DNA of 64,000 nt from Phytopythium helicoides. Taxonomy: Eukaryota; Oomycota; Peronosporomycetes; Pythiales; Pythiaceae. The translations under genes were made by a program, and so were the position numbers. Numbering within the stretch: position 1 is the first letter of the stretch; each line of letters begins with the position of its first letter. This document shows, in pieces, positions 43,000-55,281 of the stretch. The notes beneath the pieces were generated by a model. That model was not told the DNA's origin and searched no databases. It saw only the letters and a program-made list of their open reading frames with translations. Location: assembly GCA_024867545.1 (NCBI GenBank), contig JANFNE010000003.1:744001-808000 (forward strand). Reading direction: 5' to 3'.

Positions 43000-43749
43000 A
43001 TGAACCTCAGCACGACGGCCAACCTGCACGCGGCCAACGCCACGAGCGTCGTGGGCAGCGGACTCGCCATCCCCCCGCGCGCAGGAGCAGACGCCGCGGC
43101 CATCAGCGCCGGCGCCGCGGCGCCCTCCGCGTCCGCGCAGGGCGTGGGGCTCAACCAGATGCGCGCGGCCTTCAAGCCGGTGGTGGGAGTCGCGGCGGTG
43201 CCCGTGGCTGTCGCGGCGGCGCCCGCGACCGCGGCTGTGCCCAACACGGCGGGCGCAGGCGCGCTGCAGTTCACGGGCCGCTGGAGCCTCGACCGCGACG
43301 ACTCGGACTCGACCAACGACTACCTGGAGGCCATGGGGCTGCCGCTGATCGCGCGCCAGGCCGCCGACAAGCTCGACCTCATGGTCATCATCAGCCAGAC
43401 GCCCGGGGAGTTCGTCATCACGCGCCGCACGCGCATCTTCATGGAGACCAAGACGCTCAAGTTCGGAGAGGAGGTCAACGTCAAGGGCAACCTCATCACG
43501 GTCACGGGCGACGCCACGCACATCCGCACCATCACGCAGCTCTCGCAGGACAGGGGCATGCTCACCGACATCCGCACGCTCGACGCCGCTGGCCGCATGC
43601 GCGTTGAGCTCACGCTCTCACGCCCCGAGCAGCCGGACGTCGTCATCACTCGGTTCTTCAAGAAGACCAGCGACTCGACCTCGCTCGAGAACCTCCCGCC
43701 GTTCGACATTACGCTCGAGCAGTCCAGCGACACCAAGCGCAAGCGTTAG
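43000..43749 (+). CDS. Calycin/FABP-like protein with Ala-rich N-terminus
   Basis: Intronless, 249 residues. Residues 1-85 are Ala/Val/Pro-rich, with no clear signal peptide. From about residue 88 a beta-rich domain starts FTGRWSLDRDDSDSTNDYLEAMG and continues QAADKLDLMVIISQ, RTRIFMETKTLKFGEEV and DGR-like turns, resembling small lipid-binding barrels (FABP/lipocalin). That resemblance is by eye only; the ligand is unknown. It shares a bidirectional promoter of about 100 bp with DSCC1. Confidence 0.65.
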   Translation: MNLSTTANLHAANATSVVGSGLAIPPRAGADAAAISAGAAAPSASAQGVGLNQMRAAFKPVVGVAAVPVAVAAAPATAAVPNTAGAGALQFTGRWSLDRDDSDSTNDYLEAMGLPLIARQAADKLDLMVIISQTPGEFVITRRTRIFMETKTLKFGEEVNVKGNLITVTGDATHIRTITQLSQDRGMLTDIRTLDAAGRMRVELTLSRPEQPDVVITRFFKKTSDSTSLENLPPFDITLEQSSDTKRKR

Positions 43750-43952
43750 GTTTGCCGAGAGTTTTGCATGCAGCTTTTGAATACCAGCAGATCCATACTG
43801 CAGGCCCGAAAAACGTTGGCCCACTCGGGTGGTTTTCAGATTCTTTCTCTCATGAAACTACTAACATCACTTGCACGTACGAGCAACAACTGTCCCTAGC
43901 GAGCGATTCTCTCCACTTCTCTCACGTTCTAGCAACGGGTCACACCAGACCT

Positions 43953-45542
43953 TCAGCCGAAGAAGTAGCTCTTCTGCTGATCGAACGCCGCGAAGCGCTT
44001 GCCCGCGTACTCGAGAAAGTCAAAGTCGATCTTGGAGTGACCGGCCTGCACGACGGCCCAGAAGCCCCAGAACAGGTGCGACGCAAGCGCGTAGCGGTTT
44101 ACGGCGTCGTACAGCGCGTGGAAGAATGCCTTCGACTCGCGATTCGCCTCCAGAGTTGCCAGCAGCTCGGGCGACGCCTTCGTCATGTACGCCTTGAAGA
44201 AGTTGAACTGGTGCTCAATGTCCGGGTACATGCCCAGGTCGAACTCGAAGCCGCAGTTTTCGCAAAAGTGGTTGGCAAAGTCGAACGCGCGGAAGTTGTA
44301 GCCGCCGTACTCGTAGTCGATGATCTGGACGCGGTCCCACTCGGCGTTGTGAAGGATGTTGCCGCTCAGCGCGTCGTTATGGCAGAAGACAACGTCGCCA
44401 GCGTACAGGTTTGCCTGCTTGGTGATCTCGTCGACAGGCATGGCGGCCACAAGTTCACGTCCATTGTCGTTCTGGGACGACGGCAGTACCGACTTGAGCC
44501 ACTCCAGCTTGCCCAGGAGCGCCTGGAGGTCCATCTTCTCGAGCGCGGCCGTCTTGTCCGGGGTTGGCATATCAGTCTCGCACGCAAGCTTCGCGAAGCG
44601 GTCAATCTTCTCCCAAAGTACCGGCACGCGGCTGCCAGGGATGTCCATCGTGTGCATGATGCCGAGCTCCTTCCCGATCATGCCGAGGAAGTTGATCGGC
44701 GAGGTCTGGCCCATCTCTTCTGGCTCGAGCGGGCGCGCGTCAAGCCAGCCCTCGATGCGGCCATTCGTGAAGCGGCCGTGGTACGTCGGCGCGAAGCCGC
44801 GCTCCGACAGCATTGCAAAGAGCTCTGGTGAGCGCAGGCACAAGTGCGTTTGTTAGTCGCAGGAAACCCAACTACCGATTCAATCAAACGCAACCACGCA
44901 CTGTTCTCGATCGAGCGGTCGATGAACGCCTCCGTGTTGTCGCCATAGAGACGGATGAGCACCGACTGGAATGCATTAAAAGGCGTCAGCACATGCGAAT
45001 TCCCCCCTTCCAGCCGCAAAGAGTCGCGCGAGCGCACCTTGTCGCCCCAGATGAGGCGGTAGAGGCGGTTGGTGATGCCGCCCACGATGATCTTGACCGT
45101 GATCTCGCTGTCCGTGGCCTGCTTCCTGCTCGCCACCCTCTCCGTTAGCACCTAAGCCCTCTCCAGCCATCCAGCAGTGGCACGCGACCGGCCAACGCAC
45201 CATTCGGGGCAGATCTCCTTGACGACGACCTTGACGTCCTCGAACTCGTCCGAGTCGTGCTTTCCCACCACGAAGTCGAAGCACGCGTCCGCGTTGTTGA
45301 GGTACTCGACTGCGCGCGTTCCAACTCGTCAGTCCGTCACCAGCACCTTCCGACTCAAAGACGGTCAGGCCCGCACCTTGCTGCGTCATCTTGGAGGCTG
45401 CGCGGGGCTGGCGGGCGGCGGAGTGGAGCGAGGGGGAGCGCAGGCGGTCGGAGCGCGCGAGGAAGAGCAGCAGGCTGGCGGCCGTGAGCGAGCAGGCGGT
45501 CGCAGTCACGAGCACGAGCGCGCGCCAATCCAGTTCTGCCAT
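43953..45542 (-). CDS. Ethanolamine (choline/ethanolamine) kinase with N-terminal membrane segment
   Basis: First enzyme of the CDP-ethanolamine (Kennedy) pathway. Five exons join in phase: 45542-45377, 45309-45201, 45125-45038, 44965-44902 and 44824-43953, giving 432 residues. Motifs: IIVGGITNRLYRLIW, SVLIRLYGDNTEAFIDR, the catalytic VVFCHNDALSGNIL and QIIDYEYGGYNFRAFDFANHFCE. The end ALASHLFWGFWAVVQA is typical of ethanolamine kinases. Residues about 5-30 form a hydrophobic segment (ALVLVTATACSLTAASLLLF) not usual in this family, suggesting a membrane-anchored form. Choline as substrate cannot be excluded. Confidence 0.92.
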
Positions 45543-47594
45543 GGGGCCGGCGGGTTCCGTTTTCCAGCCGCTTCAAATCCTGGCTGGCCCCCTCACGCAA
45601 ACCTGCGGCCATACAATTCCCAAGACGATTCGAGAGCATACAGATCCCAAGAGAGGACGAGTACACAGATCCGGATGTCGACTATTCACATAACATACAC
45701 TCACACTGTGCTAGCGTATACTATACGACTGAGAAACTGAGACGGAGGAGGGGGCAAATGCGTATACCCTGACAGGCATCCATACGTTCCTATACCGAAA
45801 CATATCCGACAAGCGTATAGTTGCACCTCCCCACAAGGAAGATGGGCTCGTTCCGTGATGCAGCTGGGCGTGGCAGATGACGGGCAGCGCATCACGGGCG
45901 TCCCGGCCTCTCTCGCACTCAATGAGCCATTCGTCATGTGTGATTGCGTGGCAAAGAGCGTGCTGCTCTGTGGAGGAGCTTTGAGTCATGCCTTCCAAAG
46001 CGAGAGAAGGAAGAGCAGTGGCACGCTTTGCTGCACAATCTGCCAAGCCACCACACTCGATGTTTCGTCGACACGAAGGGCCAATGATCGATGTCTTCTG
46101 GGCGGAGCTCACTACCACAGCATGTGCGCTTAAGACCCTTCTGAGCAACCTGACACTTTGGAAAGGGATGTCCGACGGCAGAGCTTGCCGACAACTCGAG
46201 ATGCACACTCTCACAATGCACTCTCACAATGTTCGTCATCGCTCAGACCACCAGTCCCTCCACGACACATCAAACTCGTTACGGTGAGCCGTGTGGGTAG
46301 CGACTGACGTTGCTCGTTGAACACAGACTTCCCGTGTACAATGCATGGAGACGCTCTGGGTTCTATTGATGGCGACGAAGAGGAGTATGTTATGCACTCC
46401 GCCTGGGTTTGCTTGGCAGCGGAGGCTACTATGGAGCCCAGGTATCCATCAATGACCCGCCTCAAGATCAGCCGAGATAGTCCGCTCAGCCAACGAGCAG
46501 CCTGCCAGCTATATCATTCACAGCCGCCTCTTCATCACGATTTTCAACCTGGAGTGTTTAGCCACCGATACCGACTTGCTCGCGTCATATGTGCTAGATG
46601 ATAGCTGCGTGTGCTGTCGGCACCACTCGTCGCCACTAAGCTTCCCCCAAGCTGACTTTCAGAGCCACGAATACCAAGTTGGCACTGCCTGGGTCCTAGC
46701 GACAGAAAATCTACCAACGAACACACCACCGACCACCGTACTCACCGAAGTCCTGCTAGAAGAGACCCAGCTAATTTCTGGGATCAAAACTTCTCCGACA
46801 ATTCCCATCTATCCGGATTGACCCATTCCACAACCTCGCGTCCATCGCGCCTGACGCGAACACATCGCTGAGCTTACATCGCTCGACGATCGCATTGAGG
46901 CGGCAGTAGTCGAAAAACTTGAACTCTCGTTACCACTGATGTAGACAGCGCCTTGCCGACTGCGTCAGCGACGCCGTCGTCGACAACGTCACGGGTCCAC
47001 AGTCGGACGATCCGATTACTGTAGGTTCGAGTCGTTAATTATGGCTACATTCCACTTCAACTAGATCCGGATCTGGCTAGATAATCGTAGCGTATGGCCC
47101 GAGGCTAAAGCAGGTTCGAGAGCTGCTGTGAAGGTGGACCATGACATCGGTCGGTACATAACGGGGCGGCCCACGAGGCGATCTCTAGTCGATATTGCGA
47201 GTAGCATCGCAACAACTCGCCACGCTTCTCGCTCAAGCCTACATGTTCGCTTATGAAAGTCCGTCGGCGTCGCTATGTCCAAGGTGGGGCATAAGGCTCC
47301 CGTTCTCGAAGCTCCGACCATGAATTGATCGTAAAGAGCTCATGTGGAGGCCCTCAAGCTCACACTGCAACTCAAGCACGTTAATGACATTATGCGTATA
47401 CAATTTCACGTCGTTGATTGGCCCATAATAAACGATCCAATCACAGGCGAAGTAAAAACACATACGTATATGGCAAAAATAACAATTCTAGCGAGCCAAT
47501 CACCATCTCTAATTTCAAATCGTTTCAGCCAATCCTCGCTTTTCAAATCGTTTTCGCGCCACTACCGGCAGTGCCAGAGTCCAAATACTTCCTC
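45543..47594. promoter_or_regulatory. 2-kb intergenic region; CCAAT cluster next to kinesin
   Basis: I find no gene with a recognisable domain. A short direct repeat (CACTCTCACAATG) occurs near 46207-46231. Four CCAAT boxes at 47417-47421, 47437-47441, 47496-47500 and 47529-47533 lie within 180 bases of the kinesin ATG. The AT-rich centre could hold degraded sequence of unknown origin. Confidence 0.45.
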
Positions 47595-50114
47595 ATGGCG
47601 GATGCTCGCGCGGCGGCCAGCGCGGCGCAGCTCCGCGCGGGGCTGGCGGCGCTGCAGCGCGACGTGGCGGCGTCTCTGCGGCTGTGCGGGCGCGACTTCG
47701 GCGTGCTGGGGCGCGAGCTGGTGGCGGCACTGGAGCGGCAGCAGCGCCGCGAGCGCGCGCTGCGCCTGGCGCGCGAGCACGAGCGGCTCGAGAGCGAGCG
47801 CCTGGCCGCGCGCGTCGTGGAGCTCCAGGGCAACCTGCGCGTGCTCTGCCGCGTGCGCCCACGCCTGCTGCACGAGCAGGAGCAGCGCGTGGCGCTAGAG
47901 GCCGCGGCGCACGAGGTGCTCGTACGCGCCAGCGCCGGCGACGCGGCCCCCAAGAGCTTCCCGTTCCTGCGCGTGTTTGGAGACCAAGTCGACCAGGCAG
48001 GCGTCTTCGAGGAGGTTGCACCGCTAGTGCGCGCGGCTGCGGATGGCCACCACGCGTGCGTGTTCGCGTACGGACAGACTGGGAGCGGGCAAGACGTACA
48101 CGCTGCAGGGCGACCCGGACAACAGCGAGCAGGCGGGGATCTACGACCGTGCGACGCGGCTGCTGTTCGAGTGCGCGACCGAGCGAGCCAAACTCTTTGA
48201 ATTCTCCCTCGCGCTGCAGATGGTAGAGGTCTACAACGAGGAGATCTACGACCTGCTGGCCTCCACAGCGACCTCGACAACGGCTGCTGCGACTGCGGCC
48301 GACTCGTCAGTGTCACCAACGAGAGCGACCCCGTCGACGCCTGCCAACGCGCGGTCTACGAACCCGCTCGCCAACGGCATCCACGTTGGAGCCACCAGTA
48401 TGTTTGGACCACCGCCGCTTCCTGCTGGCAGCTCGCCGCCCATTGGCGAGATTCGTCAAAGTGAAGACGGCGTGTTCCTCAAGAACGTTGCATCTATTCC
48501 AGTCGAAAACATCCAGGAGGTACTTGATGCCATTGCCCTCGGATCGAAAAACCGAACTGGCGGGAACAGCAGTGATCGAGCCAGTCGCTCGCACTGCGTC
48601 GTGCTTGTGCACGTGACACGAACAAGCGCGGTTGATGCTGCCGTTACCACAGGAAGGCTCGTATTCATCGACTTGGCCGGCTCAGAGCGGCTGTCAAAAG
48701 CGTCGTCGGGTGACACGTCGCTATCCGCCGCGTCCTCCTCGACTACGCAAGCAGCAAATCTTGCGCTGCGAGAAGCACAGCACATCAACAAATCGCTCGC
48801 GGCCGTCGGGGATGTGTTAGCAGCCTGTCCTTGCGCGAGAAAAGCATGTGCCGTTTCGCAATTCCAAGCTCACACATCTGCTGCAGGATTCGCTCAATGG
48901 GGGTGCTCGAAGTCATGCGATGCTGCTGGTTCACGTCTCGCCAACTGCGGCGGATGCAGCGGAATCAATCAATTCGCTCAAGTTTGCCGCGCGTGTCTGT
49001 CGACCTCCGCAGCTCCTCGCCGGTCGGCATCGGGCATTGCGGTCAGAGCTTATGCAACAGCGAACAGAAGTTGCAAAACTGAATCAAGTGGTGCGACCAG
49101 CTGTGGACTTGTCTGACATTGTTGTGAGAGGGCTAACAGCTTGTTGACAGATCTCGACTCAAGCGGCTCAGCTGCAAGCGCTACAGGAAAAACTTACTGC
49201 CGAGACAGAACTTCGGAAGCGGTGCGAAAAGCGACTTGAAGAGGACGCGGCAACCAGAAGAAGCTGTTGCAGGCAATCGCATCGAACCGCCGGTCATCTA
49301 CTTCACCTCCCGACGGACGCCGGTTGAGTCTCTACTCTCGCAAGTACGTGCGGTTATGTATGTGATGGTTGTCATGCTTCTAGATGACTCATCAGTTCGT
49401 GCACTGGATCAGGGAGCCGACGCTTACAGCAGCACCACCGAATGGTATTGAAAATGTGGCTGAGAACATCTTGCGCAGCCGAGAACCAAGCATGACCAAG
49501 GCTGTCGTGTCGTCAGACGATCCGGTCGCAGGCGGCGCCGTCAAAGTGCTCAACGTGAGCTCCAGTGGTGCAGAGCAGACTACGCCCAAGCGGCGTGCAC
49601 CACGCACGAGCCCTACAGGAGGTGAAAAGAAAAAGCGTGCGCGCTCTCCAGGCATGCAGTCTCCTCTCAAATCGTCGACGCAAGTGCGAAGGTGAGCTAG
49701 CTTCTCTGTTCATGATCCTGAAAAAAAAAAGCTGATTTAACATTGTTTGCGAGCAGCATTCTCAAGAAACGACGCGGCAATGACGGCTTGCCGAAGCAGG
49801 TATCCTTCGATTTGACACTACGCTCGCACTCTCCGCAAGTCTCTTTCCCGGCTCCGCGTCCGTCCATTTCGGCTCTGCGCACCCCTGCCCCAGTACCCGC
49901 TCGTCGCATGTACGCCCATCATTTGCCATCAAAACTGTTTGCTCTCATCCGCTAACATCACCCACTAACATCTTCACAAATTAGCCTGACCGGAGCAACT
50001 CGCGTGCTCGCGTCGACCTCGACTTCTACTTCAATGCAGAGCTCGCCCTCGAAGCGCGTGGCAGTCACCACGCCACTTCGTCGCAAGCCCAAGTGGAACG
50101 CTGGCTGGCGGTAG
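47595..50114 (+). CDS. Kinesin-14-like motor protein with several frame breaks
   Basis: Microtubule motor. An N-terminal coiled coil of about 85 residues leads into the kinesin-14 neck ELQGNLRVLCRVRP, then the motor: P-loop GQTGSGKT, SSDRASRSH (switch I), VFIDLAGSERLSKA (switch II) and HINKSLAAVGDV. A later coil (QAAQLQALQEKLTAETELRK) and a basic, Ser/Pro-rich tail ending RRKPKWNAGWR follow. Introns near 49690-49757 and 49909-49984 look genuine. The frame breaks at 48087-48089 (inside the P-loop), 48824-48825, 48840-48843 and about 49245-49258. One-base changes in short runs explain the first three. A motor near the N-terminus is not the usual kinesin-14 layout. Confidence 0.75.
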
Positions 50115-50204
50115 ACTCCCAATCTCAAAAAGAAGAAGCAGCTCCAGCAGTGTAAATTATATCTTCCCCTCGCCGTCTAAATACCACTACGTTGCTTCTT
50201 TCCT

Positions 50205-53200
50205 TCATTCGTCAAAATCGCCAGATGCATCTAGGCGCCGGTCTCGGCGGAAAACAGACGAGCTGCTTCGCGGCTTGCTATCTCCAGTCGGAGGTTTCAC
50301 GGCTGCTGTGAGACGCCGTTGCTTGACTCGCTCGGCCCGTTGAGCAGCTTCATCTTCAGCGTCCACCACTTTTCTTGCACTCTCAAACGCCTGCCGTGGC
50401 CAAGATTTTGTGAGACTCGAGTCATTAGCAAGCTGCCGACCAAATAATGGACCCACCGTGCAGAAGGATGCAAGAGTCGTGAAGAAATCGGTAGGATTGC
50501 GCGCAGGGTCCTCGCCAAAATAATCGAGCACGCTTGCCACTTCTTCTTTGGCACCTATGATCCTTGCTTCCAGCTCCGCAAGCTTGGCTTCGATTTCTGT
50601 CGCACTTCCTTGCATTGCCTCCACTGTTGCCTTTACTTGGGCTAACGTTGGCGCCTCCTAAATAAATAAACATGAAGCTGTGAGCATCCATTCAAAACAT
50701 TACCATCCCAGCCAAACAATACCTTCTCAAGTTCTGCGAGCTCGCCCTTGACCTTTGCCAACCCAGACTGTAGCTTACTAAAATCTTCATTGATTCCATC
50801 AAACGACTCGCGCGCGGCAAGCGGCACGCGCTTGAGCTCCTGCTGAAAGTCGAGCACTTGAGGGAGATTCTTCTTGATAAGTCGAACAAGATAGTGCAGC
50901 ACAGTTGTTTTTTGGTTCACGGCCTTGGTGTGTCCAAGACGTAACAGCGAATCGACTGTGAAGCCGCGGATCCCGTTGTCATCACCACTACCATTCAGCG
51001 TGTTTCCAAGCTTGAGCACCGTGCCAAGTAGCAGCTTCAGAAGTCGACTGCTTTTGACTTCCTCACAAGCACCTCGAATGCTTTCAAGCGACACGGTCAG
51101 CTCAGAAGCTCTTGAACCAAACGACAGCTTGAAAATTAAGCACTCAGTTCTCGACGCATATCTCTTGACTTTTGCGATTTCGCGAATAAACTTCTCTGCC
51201 TCCCCCAGAAGGCTTACATCCCCACTGTATCCGTTCACTGCCTGCGACTTCGTCTGGGGTAGGCAAGAACTCGTTGATTCCCATCAATTGTTGCACAGTC
51301 AGCCCACTTGGATCAAACGTCTCGATAGCTTGTGCGATTGCGCTGTACGAGATCTTGACCCTCGCAAGCGAAATAGCTGCGTTCATCGCGCGCTTACCGT
51401 CAATTAGTGTCACTGACTGCTTTCGCTTTAGCGTCTTTCCACCACGACTTGCTGATTTCTTGGCGGCAGCATCTTGGTTTGCGAAAAAGAGTGACTCGAG
51501 CTCATCCATATCCATCTCTAGCTCTACGATATCGTCCTCCTTGTCCTCCCAAATAGTATGTTGGTTCAGAGAGCTCAATCGGTCTTCTGCGATCGGCTGC
51601 CAGTGCAGTTTTTTACGCCCACGTGGCAGCTTCGGTTTCTTCTTCGATGACTGGTCAGCTAGCGTTTCCTGCATTTGCGTCATTTGTCAAAGCAGAAGGC
51701 CGGTGCATCTGGACCTAAGACGAGCGCACGAACGTCAGGCACCGTCCATTACAACTTTATGACGCACTGCACCCTCTGGCAGACCCATTTCCAGCATCTT
51801 GAAATACTTGCCGTACACCTCATGGTCTTTCAGCCTGACTTCTGTCACAGTCATTTGCTCCCCAGCTTGATTTCCATTGGACCGAACAATCAGCACCGAG
51901 AACAGCGCATCACCACCCAGATCTAGTGCTTTCACATCAGCTCCATCCTTCTTCATTTTGTGGCGCACTGCGTCTTCTGGTAACCCCATCTTCAGCATCT
52001 TGAAGTACTGGGAGTACGTCTCGTGATCTCGGAGCTTCACATCGGGTTTACCCATGGCGATTTCGCTAGGTGGTGCGAACGACAAGAGCGGAGTATGGGG
52101 CATCACCGCCATGATCAAGCGCATGCTCATCTACCCCATCTTTCCTCATTTTATGTCGGACCGCACCCTCCGGCAAGCCCATTTTGAGCATCTTGAAGTA
52201 CTGCGCATATATCTCGTGGTCCTTGAGCTTGATTTGGTCACTTGAAACAGCTGCATTCTTCTGGTCACTAGTTGTTGACGGGTTAGAACCCTTAGGCTTG
52301 GCAGTTTTCACACATTTGATGTCGTCTTGAAGCTTGGAGCCGCTTCGCGTGGCAGATATCTGGTGTCGAACGTCTTCATACACAGCTTCTGGTCCAAGTT
52401 CAAGAATGACAGGATCGACACCATCCATGAGGAGCTTTTGCTTCACCGCCTCGTGTGGACATCCCATTCGAATCATAGAAAAGTACGAGCGGTATTCGTC
52501 TATATCCTTCAGCCGAACGACTGTGATGGGAGACAATGTAGACTCATGCGCTCTGTTCTGTGATTTAGGTTCGAGTGGTTTGAGAGTTGCAGGATCTTTT
52601 CCATCACGGACCATGCAGTTCTGAACCGCCTCGAATGGCACTCCACGCTTGAGCATCCGCTCATATTTATCGTCCGGGACACTGCTGACTTCTGGTGCTC
52701 CAGATTCAGTACTACTGACACACTCTTCTGTCGTGCTCAGCTTTGTCGCCTCGATGTTCAAAGTAGACACATTGAGACAAAACGATTTCGTTGACGAATC
52801 ACTTTTCAGTGGCGACGGTAATGCAACATCTCGATTGGTTGCAGCACGAAGCAGTTCGTCCACAGAGATGCCACTCGATGTAAGGAATTCTCTCAACTGG
52901 TCTAGCTTTTCGTGCTCTGGGTGTATTGGACTTGTTGCCTCCATCTTTGATTCGTTCAGCGTCAACTTTGAGATATGCTCGGCTTGTGGTCGTGGCAAAT
53001 TCGCAATAGCTTGTGGAGAATAAAGAGCCGACACGTCCTGAGGATTACCTAATTGATCCGTCATGGTTGGTGGATCAGCGGCGGATGATGGCCTCACTAG
53101 TCCTACAGTTACCCAATCTGACGGCACGAGAGTCATGTTTTCTGGAATCGGTCCGTTGTTTTCTCTGGAATTCGCCAACGCGCTGGCTTCGGCGCATGCA

Positions 53201-55162
53201 TCGCATTCCCACGAGTTAAAGAATTTTTTCATGTACACAGCATGGTTGGTGCGGTCGCTCATTGTAGTCAGTCCGAACGGGATCTTGCGAAGACCAACAC
53301 ATGTTGTGTGGTAGAACTTTCGACAGTTGCCCGTACACTGGACAACTTGTGGACGCATCATGTAGTCATCTTCCTTGCACACATCACACAGCGACGAGTT
53401 TGTTAAAGTGGGGATAGAGTAACGGCTTCTTTGGGACTGCATGGCGACGATCTCGGCGGTCGTCTGCCTTCGTACCAGCGGGGGACGATTATTGGTCGAT
53501 GTGTCAATCTGTGGGAGAGGCGTCGATGCTGTCCTCGATGGGTCTTTGCTTTCTGCCAAACTCTCGGGTTGCTCTTGCTTAAAGCATGCTAGATATACTC
53601 TCCATATGAAGAATGTCAAGGGCAATGTTTGGAGTGTTTTGGGATCGCTGCAACGCAAAAGTCGTCGGAGTCTCGCAGAAGCCCATTCTGATAAAATTGG
53701 AGTGCATCGCTGGATCCGGTAAAACCATGTGGTGCTTGGTAATTTCGATCAGCCCTTGCCGAACAGCATTATTACCTGTGTAATCGATGCGCACCGACGG
53801 CCGACGCAGCTTGGCACTGTTGTCGTGAACCACCAAGTCCATTGAAAAGAGTTCTTCGTCAAATCCGTGCTCGTATTGCTTCATTAAATCGAGTTGGCTT
53901 TTCTTGAGCGTTACCATCCCAGGCGTCATGAACCACGTCGAGTCTGCGTACCGGAACAGTACTCTTGACGAGGCATCAACCTCCTCGGCGTTTTCGTAGT
54001 CTTCACCAAATGAGCACAAAATCGAGAATCCACCATCCAACTCGATGCCAGTCTCCCACAAAATGGCAAAGAATCCATCGTCTTCGTTCCACTCGAGTAC
54101 TGGCGTGTCGTTCCCACCGCCGCCGTGGGCACCATCTGTGCAGAAGATCATTCGGTAGTCGTCCCAAATCTGCACGCAGGGCTGTATTTCGACTGGCAGC
54201 TGGCGAAACATGATTGCCTTGAGCAGCAGTGGGTTGTCATTAGGAGGCTTTTGTTGCTCCACCAGTTCATGGAAGCTTGTTAAAAATCTCTGGATCGATG
54301 GCGGTGTCTTGTTGCGCAGCGCCTGAGGCGTGAGTGCCTTCATATCCCACCGCTTGCGGTAGAACTCTACGAACGCCTCCAGCGGGTCCTCTGCCAGCCG
54401 CGCAAACAGCAAGTAGCACGCGACGACCACGCCGCTTCGCGTTTTCCCCGTCTGGCAGTTGACGATGGCGACGTTGGCCGGGTCGAGCGACAGCCAGGCG
54501 AAGATGGCATAGCAGATGCGGAAGATGAGGTCGAGCGGCGGCGTGTGCGCCTTCATCCCGTCTCTCTCCCAGCCAAACTCCAGGATCTGCTCGTGCAGCT
54601 TGCTGGCCACGCTCTCGGCGTGCTGCTGCTGCTGCTCCGGGCCGAGCGTCGCCTGCTGGGGCTCGGAGCGCCATAGGTGCCTCGCGACGGCCGCGACCAC
54701 CGGGGACGGCGGCTTTGGCGCAGGCGCCGCGGCCGCGTCGTTCAACGCGTTGAGGCTGAAGAGCAGGAACTGCTGCGCGTGGTGTGCGTCCAGGAAGGCC
54801 GCGAGCTCGGCCGCGTTCACCTGGTTGAGCTTCTTGTCGGTCGGCGCGTCCACCGGGAAGCCCGCAACCAGCAGCCGCGGCGTAATGAGCGTCAGGTCGA
54901 GCGCGCGCGCGTCAGCCGCCGCGTCCGACACGCTCAGGCGCCGCAGTCGCGCGGTCGGCGCCGCCTCGAACACGGAGCTCGTCAGGCGCCGCAGCGACTC
55001 CATGGGCCGCTGGGCTGATGGGAAGGTCTCCTCTCGAGGGCGGACCACCAGCGTTCTTTCTGCGGTCCCGCGTCGAAGCGATCGGAGCGGGACGCTTGAC
55101 TTGGCGGCTGTAGCGTCCCGCGTTTGGCGCGGCGCAGGCGAGGGACTGAAGCCGTTTCGCAT
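50205..55162 (-). CDS. PTEN-C2-PHD-repeat-FH2 formin (multidomain oomycete formin), five frame breaks
   Basis: Predicted actin nucleator joined to a PTEN-like phosphatase. From the ATG at 55162 (alternative M at 55003): PTEN domain with CX5R loop NCQTGKTRSG (Cys about residue 236), C2 domain (about 300-510), PHD finger (CDVCKEDD...CTGNCRKFYHTTC...WECDAC), a linker, then four or five modules of the type YFKMLKMGLPEGAVRHKM, and FH2 (KKLHWQPI..., NGYSGDVSLLGEAEKF, KLGNTLNG). An intron lies at 50658-50722. One-base frame breaks at 53581-53583, 52069-52070, 51737-51741, 51683-51685 and 51241-51242 divide it; correcting each gives one continuous protein of about 1,500 residues. Fusion of PTEN and FH2 is known in oomycete and plant formins. 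It is divergent from the UPF0193 gene. Confidence 0.82.
51735..52670 (-). repeat. Protein repeat YFKMLKMGLP modules in the formin gene
   Basis: Four clear modules of about 45-60 residues with the core (D)(H/E)xY..YFKML(K/E)MGLPE(G/D)AVRHKMxxDG, plus one diverged upstream copy (YRSYFSMIRMGCPHEAVKQKL) and a weaker one (YERMLKRGVPFEAVQNCM). They resemble the CCDC53/WASH-subunit-type motif seen near FH2 domains. The two most alike copies differ at synonymous sites. Confidence 0.8.
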
Positions 55163-55281
55163 GTTGAAGCTGGTTGAAATTGGACCAGTTTTGAACTTCG
55201 ACTTGAGAGCATGGCCGACTTGCAGCCGAACGACTGGTAACTTGCTGGGGATGCATGTGCAGGCGACTAGAATGCTCGCTC

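Noticed and set aside
45700..47400. Possible degraded mobile element
   Set aside because: No reverse transcriptase, transposase, terminal repeats or target-site duplications were visible.
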